A stretch of 44,674 nt of DNA from the NCBI GenBank assembly GCA_030041155.1, contig JASHOJ010000227.1, positions 1-44,674 of the forward strand, in the 5' to 3' direction. The translations under genes and the position numbers were made by a program. Below are positions 26,730-34,623 of this stretch, piece by piece (within the stretch, counting starts at the first letter, position 1; every line of letters begins with the position of its first letter). This DNA comes from Candidatus Binataceae bacterium (GTDB lineage Bacteria; Desulfobacterota; Binatia; Binatales; Binataceae). Under the pieces are notes generated by a model. That model did not search any database. It was not told where the DNA came from and saw only the letters and a list, made by a program, of their open reading frames with translations.

Positions 26730-27485
26730 ATGAAACTCAGCGGAAAAGTGGCGCTCATAACAGGTGCCGGATCAGGGATGGGCCGCGCCGCCGCGATTCT
26801 GTTCGCGCGCGAAGGAGCAAAGGTCGGCGTGGTCGACGTGAACGAAGCCTCGGCGAAGGAAACCGCCGCCGAAATATCAAAGAGTGGCGGAGCGGCATTC
26901 GCGATGCGCGCCGACGTGTCGAATTCCGAGGACGCATGCGCGATGGCCGACGAAACCGCGCGCCGATTCGGCGGCCTGGATATCAGTTACAACAACGCCG
27001 GAATTGAAGGCGAAGGCGGATTTCTGGCGCAGCTCAGCGAAGAAGGATTCGACCGCGTGATCGCGATCAATCTGCGCGGAGTGTGGCTCGGCATGAAATA
27101 CGCGCTGCCGCATCTTATCAAGCGCGGCGGCGGCTCGATCATCAACACCGCGTCAGTGGCGGGCATAGTGGCGATCAAAGGCGCCGCCGCATACTGTGCC
27201 GCGAAAGCCGGTGTAATCTCGTTGACTCGCGTCGCAGCGCTCGAATACGGCCGCTATAACATCCGGGCCAACTGCATTTGCCCAGGCGTGATCGACACTC
27301 CGATGGCACGACGGGTATCCGAGGAAGGCGGCGTCACTTCGCAATCGAACAATCGGCTCTCGGTGCTCGGCAGAGTGGGATCGGCTGACGAAATCGCGCG
27401 CACCGCGCTATTCCTCGCAAGCGACGACGCACCATTCGCGACCGGCGCGCCGTTTATAGTCGACGGCGGCTGGGTTGCGCGATAA
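26730..27485 (+). CDS. Short-chain dehydrogenase/reductase (SDR) 2
   Basis: A 251-residue classical SDR. It has TGAGSGMG near residues 11-18, DVSNSEDA, NNAGIEGEG, a catalytic Ser in NTASVAGI, Tyr and Lys in AAYCAAKAG, ICPGVIDTPMA, and a C-terminal FIVDGGW. GGGAGAA stands just before the ATG. The substrate is unknown; the C-terminal VDGG ending is typical of dehydrogenases of the FabG/2,5-diketogluconate type. SDR 3 follows after 15 bases, so both are probably co-transcribed. Confidence 0.93.
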   Translation: MKLSGKVALITGAGSGMGRAAAILFAREGAKVGVVDVNEASAKETAAEISKSGGAAFAMRADVSNSEDACAMADETARRFGGLDISYNNAGIEGEGGFLAQLSEEGFDRVIAINLRGVWLGMKYALPHLIKRGGGSIINTASVAGIVAIKGAAAYCAAKAGVISLTRVAALEYGRYNIRANCICPGVIDTPMARRVSEEGGVTSQSNNRLSVLGRVGSADEIARTALFLASDDAPFATGAPFIVDGGWVAR

Positions 27486-27500
27486 TCGGCGGGGGCAAAA

Positions 27501-28271
27501 ATGGAATCGAGTGCTACGCGGCTTGGTGGACAGGTCGCGATAGTAACCGGTGCGGCGCGCGGAATCGGGCGCGCAATCGCGACCCGGCTGTCGAGCGAGG
27601 GCGCCGCGGTCGCGATTGCCGATCTTCAGGCGGAATTGGCCGAGAACGTAGCCGTGGAGTTGCGCAAAAGCGGCGCGCGCGCGATGGCGATTTCCCTGGA
27701 CGTGACAAACTTCGAGAACGCGGCGGACGCGGCCGCTCGCGTCGAGCGCGAACTCGGACCGGTATCGATCCTGGTAAACAATGCGGGATGGGATAAAGTA
27801 GAGCCATTTATCGATAGCGTGCCTGAAATCTGGCAACGCATCATCGCGATCAACTACATCGGAGTGCTGAATTGCTGCAGGGCGATCGCGCCGCTGATGA
27901 AGACGCGAGGCAGCGGAAAGATCATTTCGATCTCGTCGGACGCCGCGCGAGTAGGATCGACCGGCGAAGCGGTCTATGCGGGATGCAAAGCCGCGATCAT
28001 CGGCTTTTCAAAAACACTCGCGCGCGAACTGGCGCGTTATAAAATCAACGTTAATGTCGTGTGCCCCGGACCGACTGAAACCGCCCTACTGCGGGACGCG
28101 ATGGCGGGGCGTGAGGGCGTGCTGGAGGCGATGGCGCGCGGGATCCCGTTCAGGCGCCTGGGTCAGCCGGCCGATCTTGCCGGAGCGGTCGCGTTTTTTG
28201 CCTCATCGGACGCCGATTACGTTACTGGCCAGGTGTTAAGTGTGAGCGGTGGCCTTACCATGGCCGGATAG
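27501..28271 (+). CDS. Short-chain dehydrogenase/reductase (SDR) 3
   Basis: A 256-residue classical SDR. It has TGAARGIG near residues 16-23, DVTNFENA, NNAGWDKVEPFID, a catalytic Ser in ISSDAARVG and YxxxK in AVYAGCKAA, CPGPTETAL, and a C-terminal SVSGGLTMAG. NNAGWDK together with SSDAARVGSTGE recalls the SDRs of anaerobic-type ring degradation (BadH, 2-hydroxycyclohexanecarboxyl-CoA dehydrogenase). That comparison is from memory and not proof. It is the last gene before the promoter and palindrome at 28301-28333. Confidence 0.9.
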   Translation: MESSATRLGGQVAIVTGAARGIGRAIATRLSSEGAAVAIADLQAELAENVAVELRKSGARAMAISLDVTNFENAADAAARVERELGPVSILVNNAGWDKVEPFIDSVPEIWQRIIAINYIGVLNCCRAIAPLMKTRGSGKIISISSDAARVGSTGEAVYAGCKAAIIGFSKTLARELARYKINVNVVCPGPTETALLRDAMAGREGVLEAMARGIPFRRLGQPADLAGAVAFFASSDADYVTGQVLSVSGGLTMAG

Positions 28272-28300
28272 CCTCGGCGGCGTCGGCTCCGGATCGCAAA

Positions 28301-28333
28301 TTGACCGTGGTAGCTATCTGAACTATCGTTCAG
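28301..28333 (+). promoter_or_regulatory. Promoter with overlapping palindromic operator
   Basis: TTGACC at 28301-28306 and TATCGT at 28324-28329 are 17 bases apart, a plausible sigma-70 promoter. The palindrome CTGAAC-TATC-GTTCAG (28318-28333) covers the -10 element. A dimeric repressor bound there would block the PaaA-like gene. The TetR regulator encoded 0.9 kb downstream is the obvious candidate. GAAC-N4-GTTC is also the core of the Gram-positive type LexA box, so SOS control is the alternative. Confidence 0.5.
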
Positions 28334-28418
28334 AGTGGCAACTTTTTTGTAGGTTTATTTCTTTGCGGGCTATCTTGGACGCGGCTTGCCCCGACGAGCT
28401 TGTACGAGGAACTTTCAA

Positions 28419-29159
28419 ATGAGTCAGACGGCTAATTCCTCCAGCGTCACGTTCTCCGGACCCGCGGGTCTGCCCGCGGACTATCGCGAGCTCCTGGTGC
28501 GGATGCTTTCGATCCAGTCGCGAATCGAATCCGAATACATGCTCGCGCCGGAACGCACATTGAACCGCCCGCTCGGGCTTGCGCCCACCCCGGAAGACAA
28601 AGCCGAGTACGCGGCATTCTGGTCTGACGAGGTTCGGCACGCCAGCTACTGGATGCGCCTGCTCGCTGAACTCGGCGTCAAGGTCGACGATGCGTTCATG
28701 GCGACGCCGATGCCTATCTATATTTTCGAGATGCGCGACCAGGCGCGTGATTGGATCGAATATGGTCTGTTCAGCTTCTTCGCCGATCGCCAAGGCGCCT
28801 ACATGGGATACGAATGGCTCGGATGTTCCTACGAACCGCTAGCGCGCATCGCCGACCGCGTTTACAAGGAGGAGCTCGGGCATGCCGCATTCGGCTATCG
28901 ACTGATGCGCCGCTATCTGCAGCGCGAGGGCGAAAGCGGACGTGCTCTGCTGATCCAGAATCTCAAGAAGTGGTATCCGGCCGGGCTGGACATGTTCGGC
29001 AAGTCGGGATCCAAGCGGCAGCTTGACTATCTGCGCTGGGGTCTCAGACGGCGGACCAACGAGCAGATGCGCGATCAATTCGAAGCCGAGGTTAACAATC
29101 TGTTGACCAAGCTCGAAATCGAAGCTCCCGACCCGTCCGCCGGACGCCGCTATCTTTGA
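28419..29159 (+). CDS. PaaA-like ferritin-fold di-iron protein
   Basis: A ferritin-like protein of the phenylacetyl-CoA epoxidase alpha (PaaA/PaaC) family. The product starts MSQTANSSS at the ATG at 28419 (the frame extends back to 28386 only by non-conserved codons) and has about 246 residues. It carries two ExxH iron motifs, EVRHASYW and ELGHAAFGY, with additional Glu in IQSRIESEY and GYEWLG. The tail LEIEAPDPSAGRRYL resembles the PaaA C-terminus. The other Paa epoxidase subunits (PaaB, C, D and the PaaE reductase) are absent, so it either acts alone with an unlinked reductase or on another acyl thioester. A promoter and palindrome lie just upstream. Confidence 0.8.
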   Translation: MSQTANSSSVTFSGPAGLPADYRELLVRMLSIQSRIESEYMLAPERTLNRPLGLAPTPEDKAEYAAFWSDEVRHASYWMRLLAELGVKVDDAFMATPMPIYIFEMRDQARDWIEYGLFSFFADRQGAYMGYEWLGCSYEPLARIADRVYKEELGHAAFGYRLMRRYLQREGESGRALLIQNLKKWYPAGLDMFGKSGSKRQLDYLRWGLRRRTNEQMRDQFEAEVNNLLTKLEIEAPDPSAGRRYL

Positions 29160-29221
29160 CCGGACGGCGCTTGCGCCTTGCGTACGCGTCGGTAAGCATG
29201 CCCTAGGAGGCGTGCCAAAGC

Positions 29222-29884
29222 GTGAAAAAAGTTGGTCCACACTCCGCAGTTTCGCGGGTAGTAAAGCTGAAACGTGATGGGCGTGCGCTGGCGCCAGACG
29301 AGCGATACGACGCGAACATCGACCATATTCTCCGCGCCGCGGCCGTGGTTTTCTCGGAGCGCAGTTTCGGACTCGCCTCAATCCGCGATATTGCGGCGCA
29401 GGCCAGGATCTCGTTTCCGCGAATTTACTATTACCTGCGCAACAAGGAAGAAATTCTCTACCTAATATCACGGCGCGCGTTCGAGGAGCTCTTGCGCCGC
29501 GCCGGAGACGCCGCGCGCTCGACGCCGGACGCATCGGCGCGCCTGCGCCAGTTCATCAGCGGCCATCTGGATTATCACATGAACAATCTTGCCGAGATGA
29601 AGGTGCTGGTGCGCGAAGCCGACTCGCTGTCGGGTCGTTATCAAGCAGATATCGCGCGGCTCAAGCGCGAGTATTCACGTTTGTGCCGCAAGATGATCGA
29701 GCAGCTTGCGGAGGAAAACGGCCATCCCCTCGATCGCGACCGGAGCCGCATCATCACCTCCCTGCTGTTCGGTTCAATGAACTGGTTTTACACCTGGTAC
29801 GACCCCGCTCGTGATTACGAGCAGCGCGCCCGAATCATGGACGAGGTATACCGGATGGCCGCCGGCGCAATCATTGGCGGCTAG
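29222..29884 (+). CDS. TetR/AcrR family transcriptional regulator
   Basis: A 220-residue repressor-type regulator. It starts at GTG 29222 with AGGAGG at 29205-29210 upstream. The N-terminal helix-turn-helix is clear at about residues 30-80: ILRAAAVVFSERSFGLASIR, DIAAQARISFPRIYYYLRNK and EEILYLI. The rest is the all-helical ligand and dimer domain. In this class, ligands such as acyl-CoAs often relieve repression. The gene lies between the PaaA-like gene and the aryl-AMP ligase, all on one strand, so it probably regulates this cluster. The palindrome at 28318-28333 is the best site seen. Confidence 0.92.
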   Translation: MKKVGPHSAVSRVVKLKRDGRALAPDERYDANIDHILRAAAVVFSERSFGLASIRDIAAQARISFPRIYYYLRNKEEILYLISRRAFEELLRRAGDAARSTPDASARLRQFISGHLDYHMNNLAEMKVLVREADSLSGRYQADIARLKREYSRLCRKMIEQLAEENGHPLDRDRSRIITSLLFGSMNWFYTWYDPARDYEQRARIMDEVYRMAAGAIIGG

Positions 29885-29906
29885 GCGATTGGACGGATCA
29901 ACACCG

Positions 29907-31562
29907 ATGCTTGACGGATGCACCCCCTACCCGCTCGAATTTATCGAGCGTTATCTGCGCCAGGGGCACTGGCGATCCGAGACGATTGTCGAGGCCGTTC
30001 TGGCTGCGGCAGCTGCGAACCGCGACAATTTGCGCTCACCTGTAGTTATCGACGCCTATCGCCGGCTCGGATATCCGGAGCTGTTGGAATGGGCATCGAG
30101 CATGGCAGGCGTGCTCGCCGATGGCGGTGTCGGGCGCGGGGATCGCGTTATCGTGCAGGTCCCGAATTGCGCCGATTTCGCGGCGGTGATGCTCGCCTGT
30201 ATCGAACTCGGCGCAATACCCCTGATGGTACTGCCGGCGCTCAGGCGCGCCGAGCTGGAACATCTCGCGGCGGTCTCTCAGGCGGCGGCGATCATCGTGC
30301 GCCCCACGCATCGCGGCTTCGACCACGTTGCGCTCGCGCGGGAGCTGCAGTCGGCGGTGCCGTCGCTTGGATCGATATTCAGCCTCGGACCCGCAAGCGG
30401 CGCGACCGATCTCAACGACGTCAGCTCAGCGCGGCCACGCACAATTGGCTCATCCGCGAATGATCCGTTCGATATCGCCCTCATGCTTCTATCCGGTGGC
30501 ACGACCGGCCTGCCGAAACTGATTCCGCGCACTCACGCGGATTTTCTGAGCGGCGCGCGAGCGTCCGCGGTCAGATGCGGTGTTGGAGTTAACGCCCGAA
30601 TCCTTTTCGCTCTGCCGATTGAGCACAATTTCGCGCTCGGCGCGCCTGGGCTGGTTGGATCGCTCGCAGCCGGCGCGACCGCGATTCTTACCGACACGAC
30701 AACCGCGGCGGACCTCGCGGCGATAATCGAGTCGGAAAAGGTGACGCATCTTCCCTGTGTTCCGACCATTGCTGCGTCCTTGCTCGCTCTGCCGGATCAT
30801 CTCATAGAATCGCTCGCGAGCCTTCGCGTGCTCACTATCGGTGGACAGCGCCTCCAGGAGCCCGTGGCTCGCGCCCTGCGAGCAATGTTTCCGCACGTGA
30901 AGGTGCAGCAGGTCCTTGGCATGAGCGAGGGAATGCTCTTCTACACCGGACTTGACGCTAACGACGACTTGGCATGCACTACGCAAGGCCGTCCTGCGTC
31001 CGAGGCCGACGAAATTCGGATCGTCGGAACAGACGGCTCCAACGTTCTGGAAGGCATGCCTGGCGAACTATGGTGCCGCGGACCGTCGACCATACGCGGC
31101 TACTATCGCGCGACGCGGGAGAACCTTGAAGCTTTTACCGGCGACGGCTTTTATCGCACCGGTGACCTGGTGCGCCGCAGTCCCTCGGGGAATCTCATCG
31201 TCGAGGGCAGAATCAAGGATCAGATTAATCGCGGCGGCGAAAAGATCAGCGCGGATGAAGTCGAACTGCACCTGATAAGCCATCCGGCGGTGGCGGCCGC
31301 CGCTGTGGTGCCGATGCCCGATGAGCGGCTCGGACAGAAAGCATGCGCGTACGTAACGCTGCGAGCGGGCGAGGCGCTGACCCTCGACGGCTTGCGCGAG
31401 TTTCTGTCGGAGCGCGGGCTCGCGCGATATAAATGGCCCGAGCGGCTCGAGATGGTCGACGCGATGCCGCTAACCAACGTCGGAAAGATCAAGCGTGCGG
31501 AATTGAGACGATGGATCGAGGCGCGAGTCGCAGCCGAGAGGAGTGAATCCGCAAATGGCTGA
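29907..31562 (+). CDS. EntE/DhbE-type aryl-AMP ligase (ANL superfamily)
   Basis: A 551-residue adenylate-forming enzyme most like 2,3-dihydroxybenzoate- or salicylate-AMP ligases. Seen: PLEFIERYLRQGHWRSETI at the N-terminus (typical of EntE), the P-loop segment LLSGGTTGLPKLIPRTH, PIEHNFALGAPGLVG with the His-Asn pair (in DhbE the Asn contacts the 2-hydroxyl), GMSEGMLFYT, YRTGDLVRR, and the C-terminal catalytic Lys in LTNVGKIKRAEL. It starts 22 bases after tetR at ATG 29907. EntE partners (isochorismatase, carrier protein, NRPS) are missing, so the acyl group may go to CoA or be used as the adenylate. The true acid is unknown. Confidence 0.88.
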   Translation: MLDGCTPYPLEFIERYLRQGHWRSETIVEAVLAAAAANRDNLRSPVVIDAYRRLGYPELLEWASSMAGVLADGGVGRGDRVIVQVPNCADFAAVMLACIELGAIPLMVLPALRRAELEHLAAVSQAAAIIVRPTHRGFDHVALARELQSAVPSLGSIFSLGPASGATDLNDVSSARPRTIGSSANDPFDIALMLLSGGTTGLPKLIPRTHADFLSGARASAVRCGVGVNARILFALPIEHNFALGAPGLVGSLAAGATAILTDTTTAADLAAIIESEKVTHLPCVPTIAASLLALPDHLIESLASLRVLTIGGQRLQEPVARALRAMFPHVKVQQVLGMSEGMLFYTGLDANDDLACTTQGRPASEADEIRIVGTDGSNVLEGMPGELWCRGPSTIRGYYRATRENLEAFTGDGFYRTGDLVRRSPSGNLIVEGRIKDQINRGGEKISADEVELHLISHPAVAAAAVVPMPDERLGQKACAYVTLRAGEALTLDGLREFLSERGLARYKWPERLEMVDAMPLTNVGKIKRAELRRWIEARVAAERSESANG

Positions 31563-31618
31563 ACCACCGCGAGTGCATCGCCCGATCACGTCACGGACAC
31601 CGCTAGGGAGAAGCCGCG

Positions 31619-32320
31619 ATGGATGTCCACAAGGGAATTGCGGAGCTTAATTCGCTGATCGCGCGCCTCGAACGCGGCCATCGCACGCTGCGCTCGCATC
31701 CTACGATCGAAAAGATCGAGCGCGGTCAGCTTTCGATCGAGCAGCTACGATGGTGGGCGACGCAGCTCTTCGCGGGCAACAAGGCGCACAACGCGAATAT
31801 CCTCGGGATGATATATGCGCGATGCGACGACTTTCCGGCGCGCAAAGCGATAGTCGAAAATCTAATCGAAGAGGAACTGGGCCGCGTCTCCGGCGTCGGC
31901 CGTTCGCATCCGGAACTCTACCTGGAGTTCGGCGAATCGATTGGCATCAAGCGCGCCGATCTCCTCTCGGCGCGGATGTCGCCCGATGCCACCGCGATGA
32001 AGCATTGGATGTACTGGCTCGCGGACTCGCGTCCCTGGTACGTGACGCTGGCGGGAATCAGTCTCGGCTCCGAGCTCTTCAACCCGGACGCATATGTGCG
32101 AGTTATCGAGGGTTTGCGCCGCCATTATCATCTATCCGATGACGCACTGCTGTTCTTCTCGGTTCATGTGAAGGTGGACAAGGATCACGGCGACAGCAGC
32201 GCCGGATCGATCTTCCGCGCGATTCCTGAAAGCGCGGCGGCCGAAACCCTGTGGGCGGTGGAAACACATATCGAGATGATGCGCCGGCTGTGGTCCGATA
32301 TCGATCCGCCAGTCGCATGA
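31619..32320 (+). CDS. Haem-oxygenase-like di-iron oxidase (HDO, TenA/PqqC/CADD fold)
   Basis: A 233-residue all-helical protein of the PqqC/TenA-like fold. The metal ligand pattern of HDO enzymes can be traced: Glu in the NLIEEELG stretch (84-86), H97 in SHPEL, E152 in LGSELF, then H183, D187 and H190 in SVHVKVDKDH (H-x3-D-x2-H). Known HDOs (CADD, UndA, SznF, BesC) use a transient di-iron centre for O2 chemistry on carboxylic or amino acids. It lies 56 bases behind the aryl-AMP ligase with AGGGAGAA as ribosome binding site. What it oxidises is unknown; the ligase product or a related acid is a reasonable guess. Confidence 0.8.
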   Translation: MDVHKGIAELNSLIARLERGHRTLRSHPTIEKIERGQLSIEQLRWWATQLFAGNKAHNANILGMIYARCDDFPARKAIVENLIEEELGRVSGVGRSHPELYLEFGESIGIKRADLLSARMSPDATAMKHWMYWLADSRPWYVTLAGISLGSELFNPDAYVRVIEGLRRHYHLSDDALLFFSVHVKVDKDHGDSSAGSIFRAIPESAAAETLWAVETHIEMMRRLWSDIDPPVA

Positions 32321-32389
32321 GAACGAGAGCATCACAGTCGGTTGAGAGTCGCGAATCCGTGATCTAGGCTCAGATCAGGAAGACACGCG

Positions 32390-32665
32390 ATGTCATCTTC
32401 AGTGAAATTCGATATCGATTTGAAGGCCGGCTTTTTGCAGAATTTGAAGCGCGAGGTACTGTCCGCCCTGACGCCCGAGGAGCGCGCCGTCATCGAGGTT
32501 TCGACCGGCGAGATGGGCAACAAGCCTGATGCGGTCAAGCTCGGATGGCTCAAGATGCGCACCAAGGAAACCTGGACCAAGCAGCGCTACTTGAAGGCAC
32601 TCGACCGCACGATGAAGAAGCTGCGCGAGGCCGTCGCAGCCGCGGAAAAGACGAAACAGAGCTGA
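32390..32665 (+). CDS. Small protein of unknown function
   Basis: A 91-residue, charged, helical-looking protein (SSVKFDIDLKAGFLQNLKRE, then LTPEERAVIEVSTGEMGNKP, then a Lys/Arg-rich end). AGGA lies upstream of the ATG. No signal peptide, Cys or enzyme motif is seen. It has no DSL-type phosphopantetheine site, so it is not the carrier protein that an EntE-type ligase would want. It follows the HDO gene by 70 bases on the same strand, and its codon use looks like that of its neighbours. It may be the last gene of the cluster or independent. Confidence 0.6.
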   Translation: MSSSVKFDIDLKAGFLQNLKREVLSALTPEERAVIEVSTGEMGNKPDAVKLGWLKMRTKETWTKQRYLKALDRTMKKLREAVAAAEKTKQS

Positions 32666-32673
32666 GGCTGTGC

Positions 32674-33873
32674 TCAGGGTTTGATGCGCGCGACGCGGCG
32701 CTTGCCGACCTCGATCACTTCGTGCTCGCCTGGTACGAATCTGAAATTCACGTCAGTGATGGTTTTGCCATCCACGCGCACGGCGCCCTGGCCGAGCAGG
32801 CGGCGCGCCTCGCTGGTGGACGGCGCAAACTTGAGCTGTTTCATCAATTCGCAAATCCATAAAGCGCTCGCGATCCTGAAGACCTGTGCGTCGCGAGGGA
32901 TTTCGCCGCGCTGAAAACGGGACTCGAAATGATGGCGAGCCGCACGCGCCGCGGCTGCGCCGTGATACTCGGTTATGATCGTCTCCGCCAGGCGCTTCTT
33001 CGCTTCCATCGGATGAATTTCATGCTTGCGGATTTTTTCGATCTCCGCCGTCGGCGTGTCCGTCAGAAGCTCGTAGTACCTGAGCATCAGCGTGTCGGAC
33101 ACTGACATCAGCTTGCCGAACATCTCATCGGCTGACTCGGTAATACCCACGTAATTGCCGAGCGACTTGGACATTTTGCGCACGCCGTCGAGGCCTTCCA
33201 GCAGCGGCATCGTCATTACTATTTGTGGTTCGTGGCTCATTGAGCGCTGCAGGTCGCGGCCAACGAGCAAATTGAATTTCTGATCCGTGCCGCCAAGCTC
33301 GACATCCGCGCCCAGCGCAACCGAGTCGTAGGCCTGGATGAGCGGGTACAACAGCTCGTGCAGGAACAGCGGCTCTTCGGCTTCGAGGCGTTTCTCAAAA
33401 TCGTCGCGCTCGAGCATCCGCGCCACACTCTGTCGTGCCGCAAGCTGGATAAGACGGCGGACACCCATCTCATCCATCCACTCGCTGTTGAAGCGCACCT
33501 CCGTGCGGTCTGGATCAAGAATCTTGAACGCCTGTGATCTGTAAGTCTCGGCGTTTGTGGAAATTTCCTCGCGGGTCAGCGGTTTGCGAGTCTCCGAGCG
33601 GCCGGTCGGGTCGCCGATCATGGCGGTGAAGTCTCCAACCAGGAAGATCACAGTGTGGCCATCGCGTTGAAAATCGCGCAGTTTCTTGAGGACCAGCGAA
33701 TGGCCCAGGTGCAAATCTGGCGCGGTGGGATCGAGCCCGAGCTTGATCCGCAGCGGACGGCCAAGCTTCAGCCGCTGCTCAAGTTCCGGCAGCGATATCA
33801 CTTCCGCAGCGCCGTGCATCAGGACGGCGGCACGCTGCGCGATATCATCTTTTACTTTCTTTGCACCGCTCAC
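32674..33873 (-). CDS. tyrS: Tyrosine--tRNA ligase
   Basis: Charges tRNA-Tyr. It has 399 residues from the GTG at 33873, chosen because AAAGGAAG lies 7 bases upstream; the frame can be read back to a TTG at 33897. Class I signatures: HLGH at residues 55-58, the KMSKSLG loop in the middle, and LGADVELGGTDQKFNLL for tyrosine and ATP binding. It ends with an S4 RNA-binding domain (LLGQGAVRVDGKTI). It is the last gene of the minus-strand run that starts at 37372, about 100 bases after pth, and converges on the 91-residue gene. Confidence 0.97.
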   Translation of the reverse strand: MSGAKKVKDDIAQRAAVLMHGAAEVISLPELEQRLKLGRPLRIKLGLDPTAPDLHLGHSLVLKKLRDFQRDGHTVIFLVGDFTAMIGDPTGRSETRKPLTREEISTNAETYRSQAFKILDPDRTEVRFNSEWMDEMGVRRLIQLAARQSVARMLERDDFEKRLEAEEPLFLHELLYPLIQAYDSVALGADVELGGTDQKFNLLVGRDLQRSMSHEPQIVMTMPLLEGLDGVRKMSKSLGNYVGITESADEMFGKLMSVSDTLMLRYYELLTDTPTAEIEKIRKHEIHPMEAKKRLAETIITEYHGAAAARAARHHFESRFQRGEIPRDAQVFRIASALWICELMKQLKFAPSTSEARRLLGQGAVRVDGKTITDVNFRFVPGEHEVIEVGKRRVARIKP

Positions 33874-33975
33874 GATGTGGCTTCCTTTCAACCTCAAGGT
33901 ATCGGAAAGCGCGACGCGATGAAAAATAGCGGCGACCCATGCACTCTTTCATGGCGTCTCTCCACGACGTGCAAC

Positions 33976-34623
33976 TCACGCGCGCTGATTGTACCGGTTC
34001 ATCGCGCGTTCGAGGCCATGCTCGATTATCGCGACCACCGCCTCCGCCGCCCGGTCAACAATCGGCGCGTGCGACTCCAGCTCGGCCGTGCGCATCGGCT
34101 TCAGCAAGTAGTCCTTTGGGTCCTCATCACCCGGCGGACGTCCAAGGCCGATACGCACGCGAATGAAATCCGGCGTACCGAGCGACTGCGCAATTGAGCG
34201 CACGCCGCGGTTGCCGGCGTCTCCGCCACCTCGTTTGACCCGCAACCGTCCGGCTTCAAGATCCATTTCGTCGTGGATGACGATCAGCCGGTCGGCTGGA
34301 ACTTTGAAGTAACCGAGCAACGCCGCCACGCAGTCACCCGACGCGTTGTAGAACGTCTCCGGCCTGACCAGAATAGCGCGCCTGTCCGCAAGCGTCGCCT
34401 GCGCGGTAATTCCGCCGAAGCGTCGGCGTTGAAGCTCCACTTGCGCGCTCTGGGCGAGACAATCGATCGCCATGAACCCGGAGTTATGGCGCGAGCGCGC
34501 ATACTCTCCTCCCGGATTTCCAAGCCCGGCCACCACCCATTCGATCGTGCTCGCCAGTTCGTCACTTTGGCTTGCACTCTTCTGCTTGCGAAACGCACCA
34601 AAGAGGTTCGCAAGCCGGCTCAT
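33976..34623 (-). CDS. pth: Peptidyl-tRNA hydrolase
   Basis: Recycles peptidyl-tRNA dropped by ribosomes. 215 residues. Conserved active-site parts: GLGNPG (N36), RHN with catalytic H46, ETFYNASG, and HDEMDLEAG with the key Asp. The next motif, normally GGHNG-type, reads GGGDAGNRGVRS, so the usual His-Asn pair is Asn-Arg here. About 28 residues precede the fold, making it longer than most Pth. The start is supported because its ATG overlaps the hisC stop by four bases (ATGA), implying coupled translation. Confidence 0.94.
   Translation of the reverse strand: MSRLANLFGAFRKQKSASQSDELASTIEWVVAGLGNPGGEYARSRHNSGFMAIDCLAQSAQVELQRRRFGGITAQATLADRRAILVRPETFYNASGDCVAALLGYFKVPADRLIVIHDEMDLEAGRLRVKRGGGDAGNRGVRSIAQSLGTPDFIRVRIGLGRPPGDEDPKDYLLKPMRTAELESHAPIVDRAAEAVVAIIEHGLERAMNRYNQRA

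Noticed and set aside
32360-32377. Hairpin TGATCT-AGGCTC-AGATCA as a terminator
   Set aside because: The stem is only 6 bp with no T-run; it is mentioned only as a possible translation control element.
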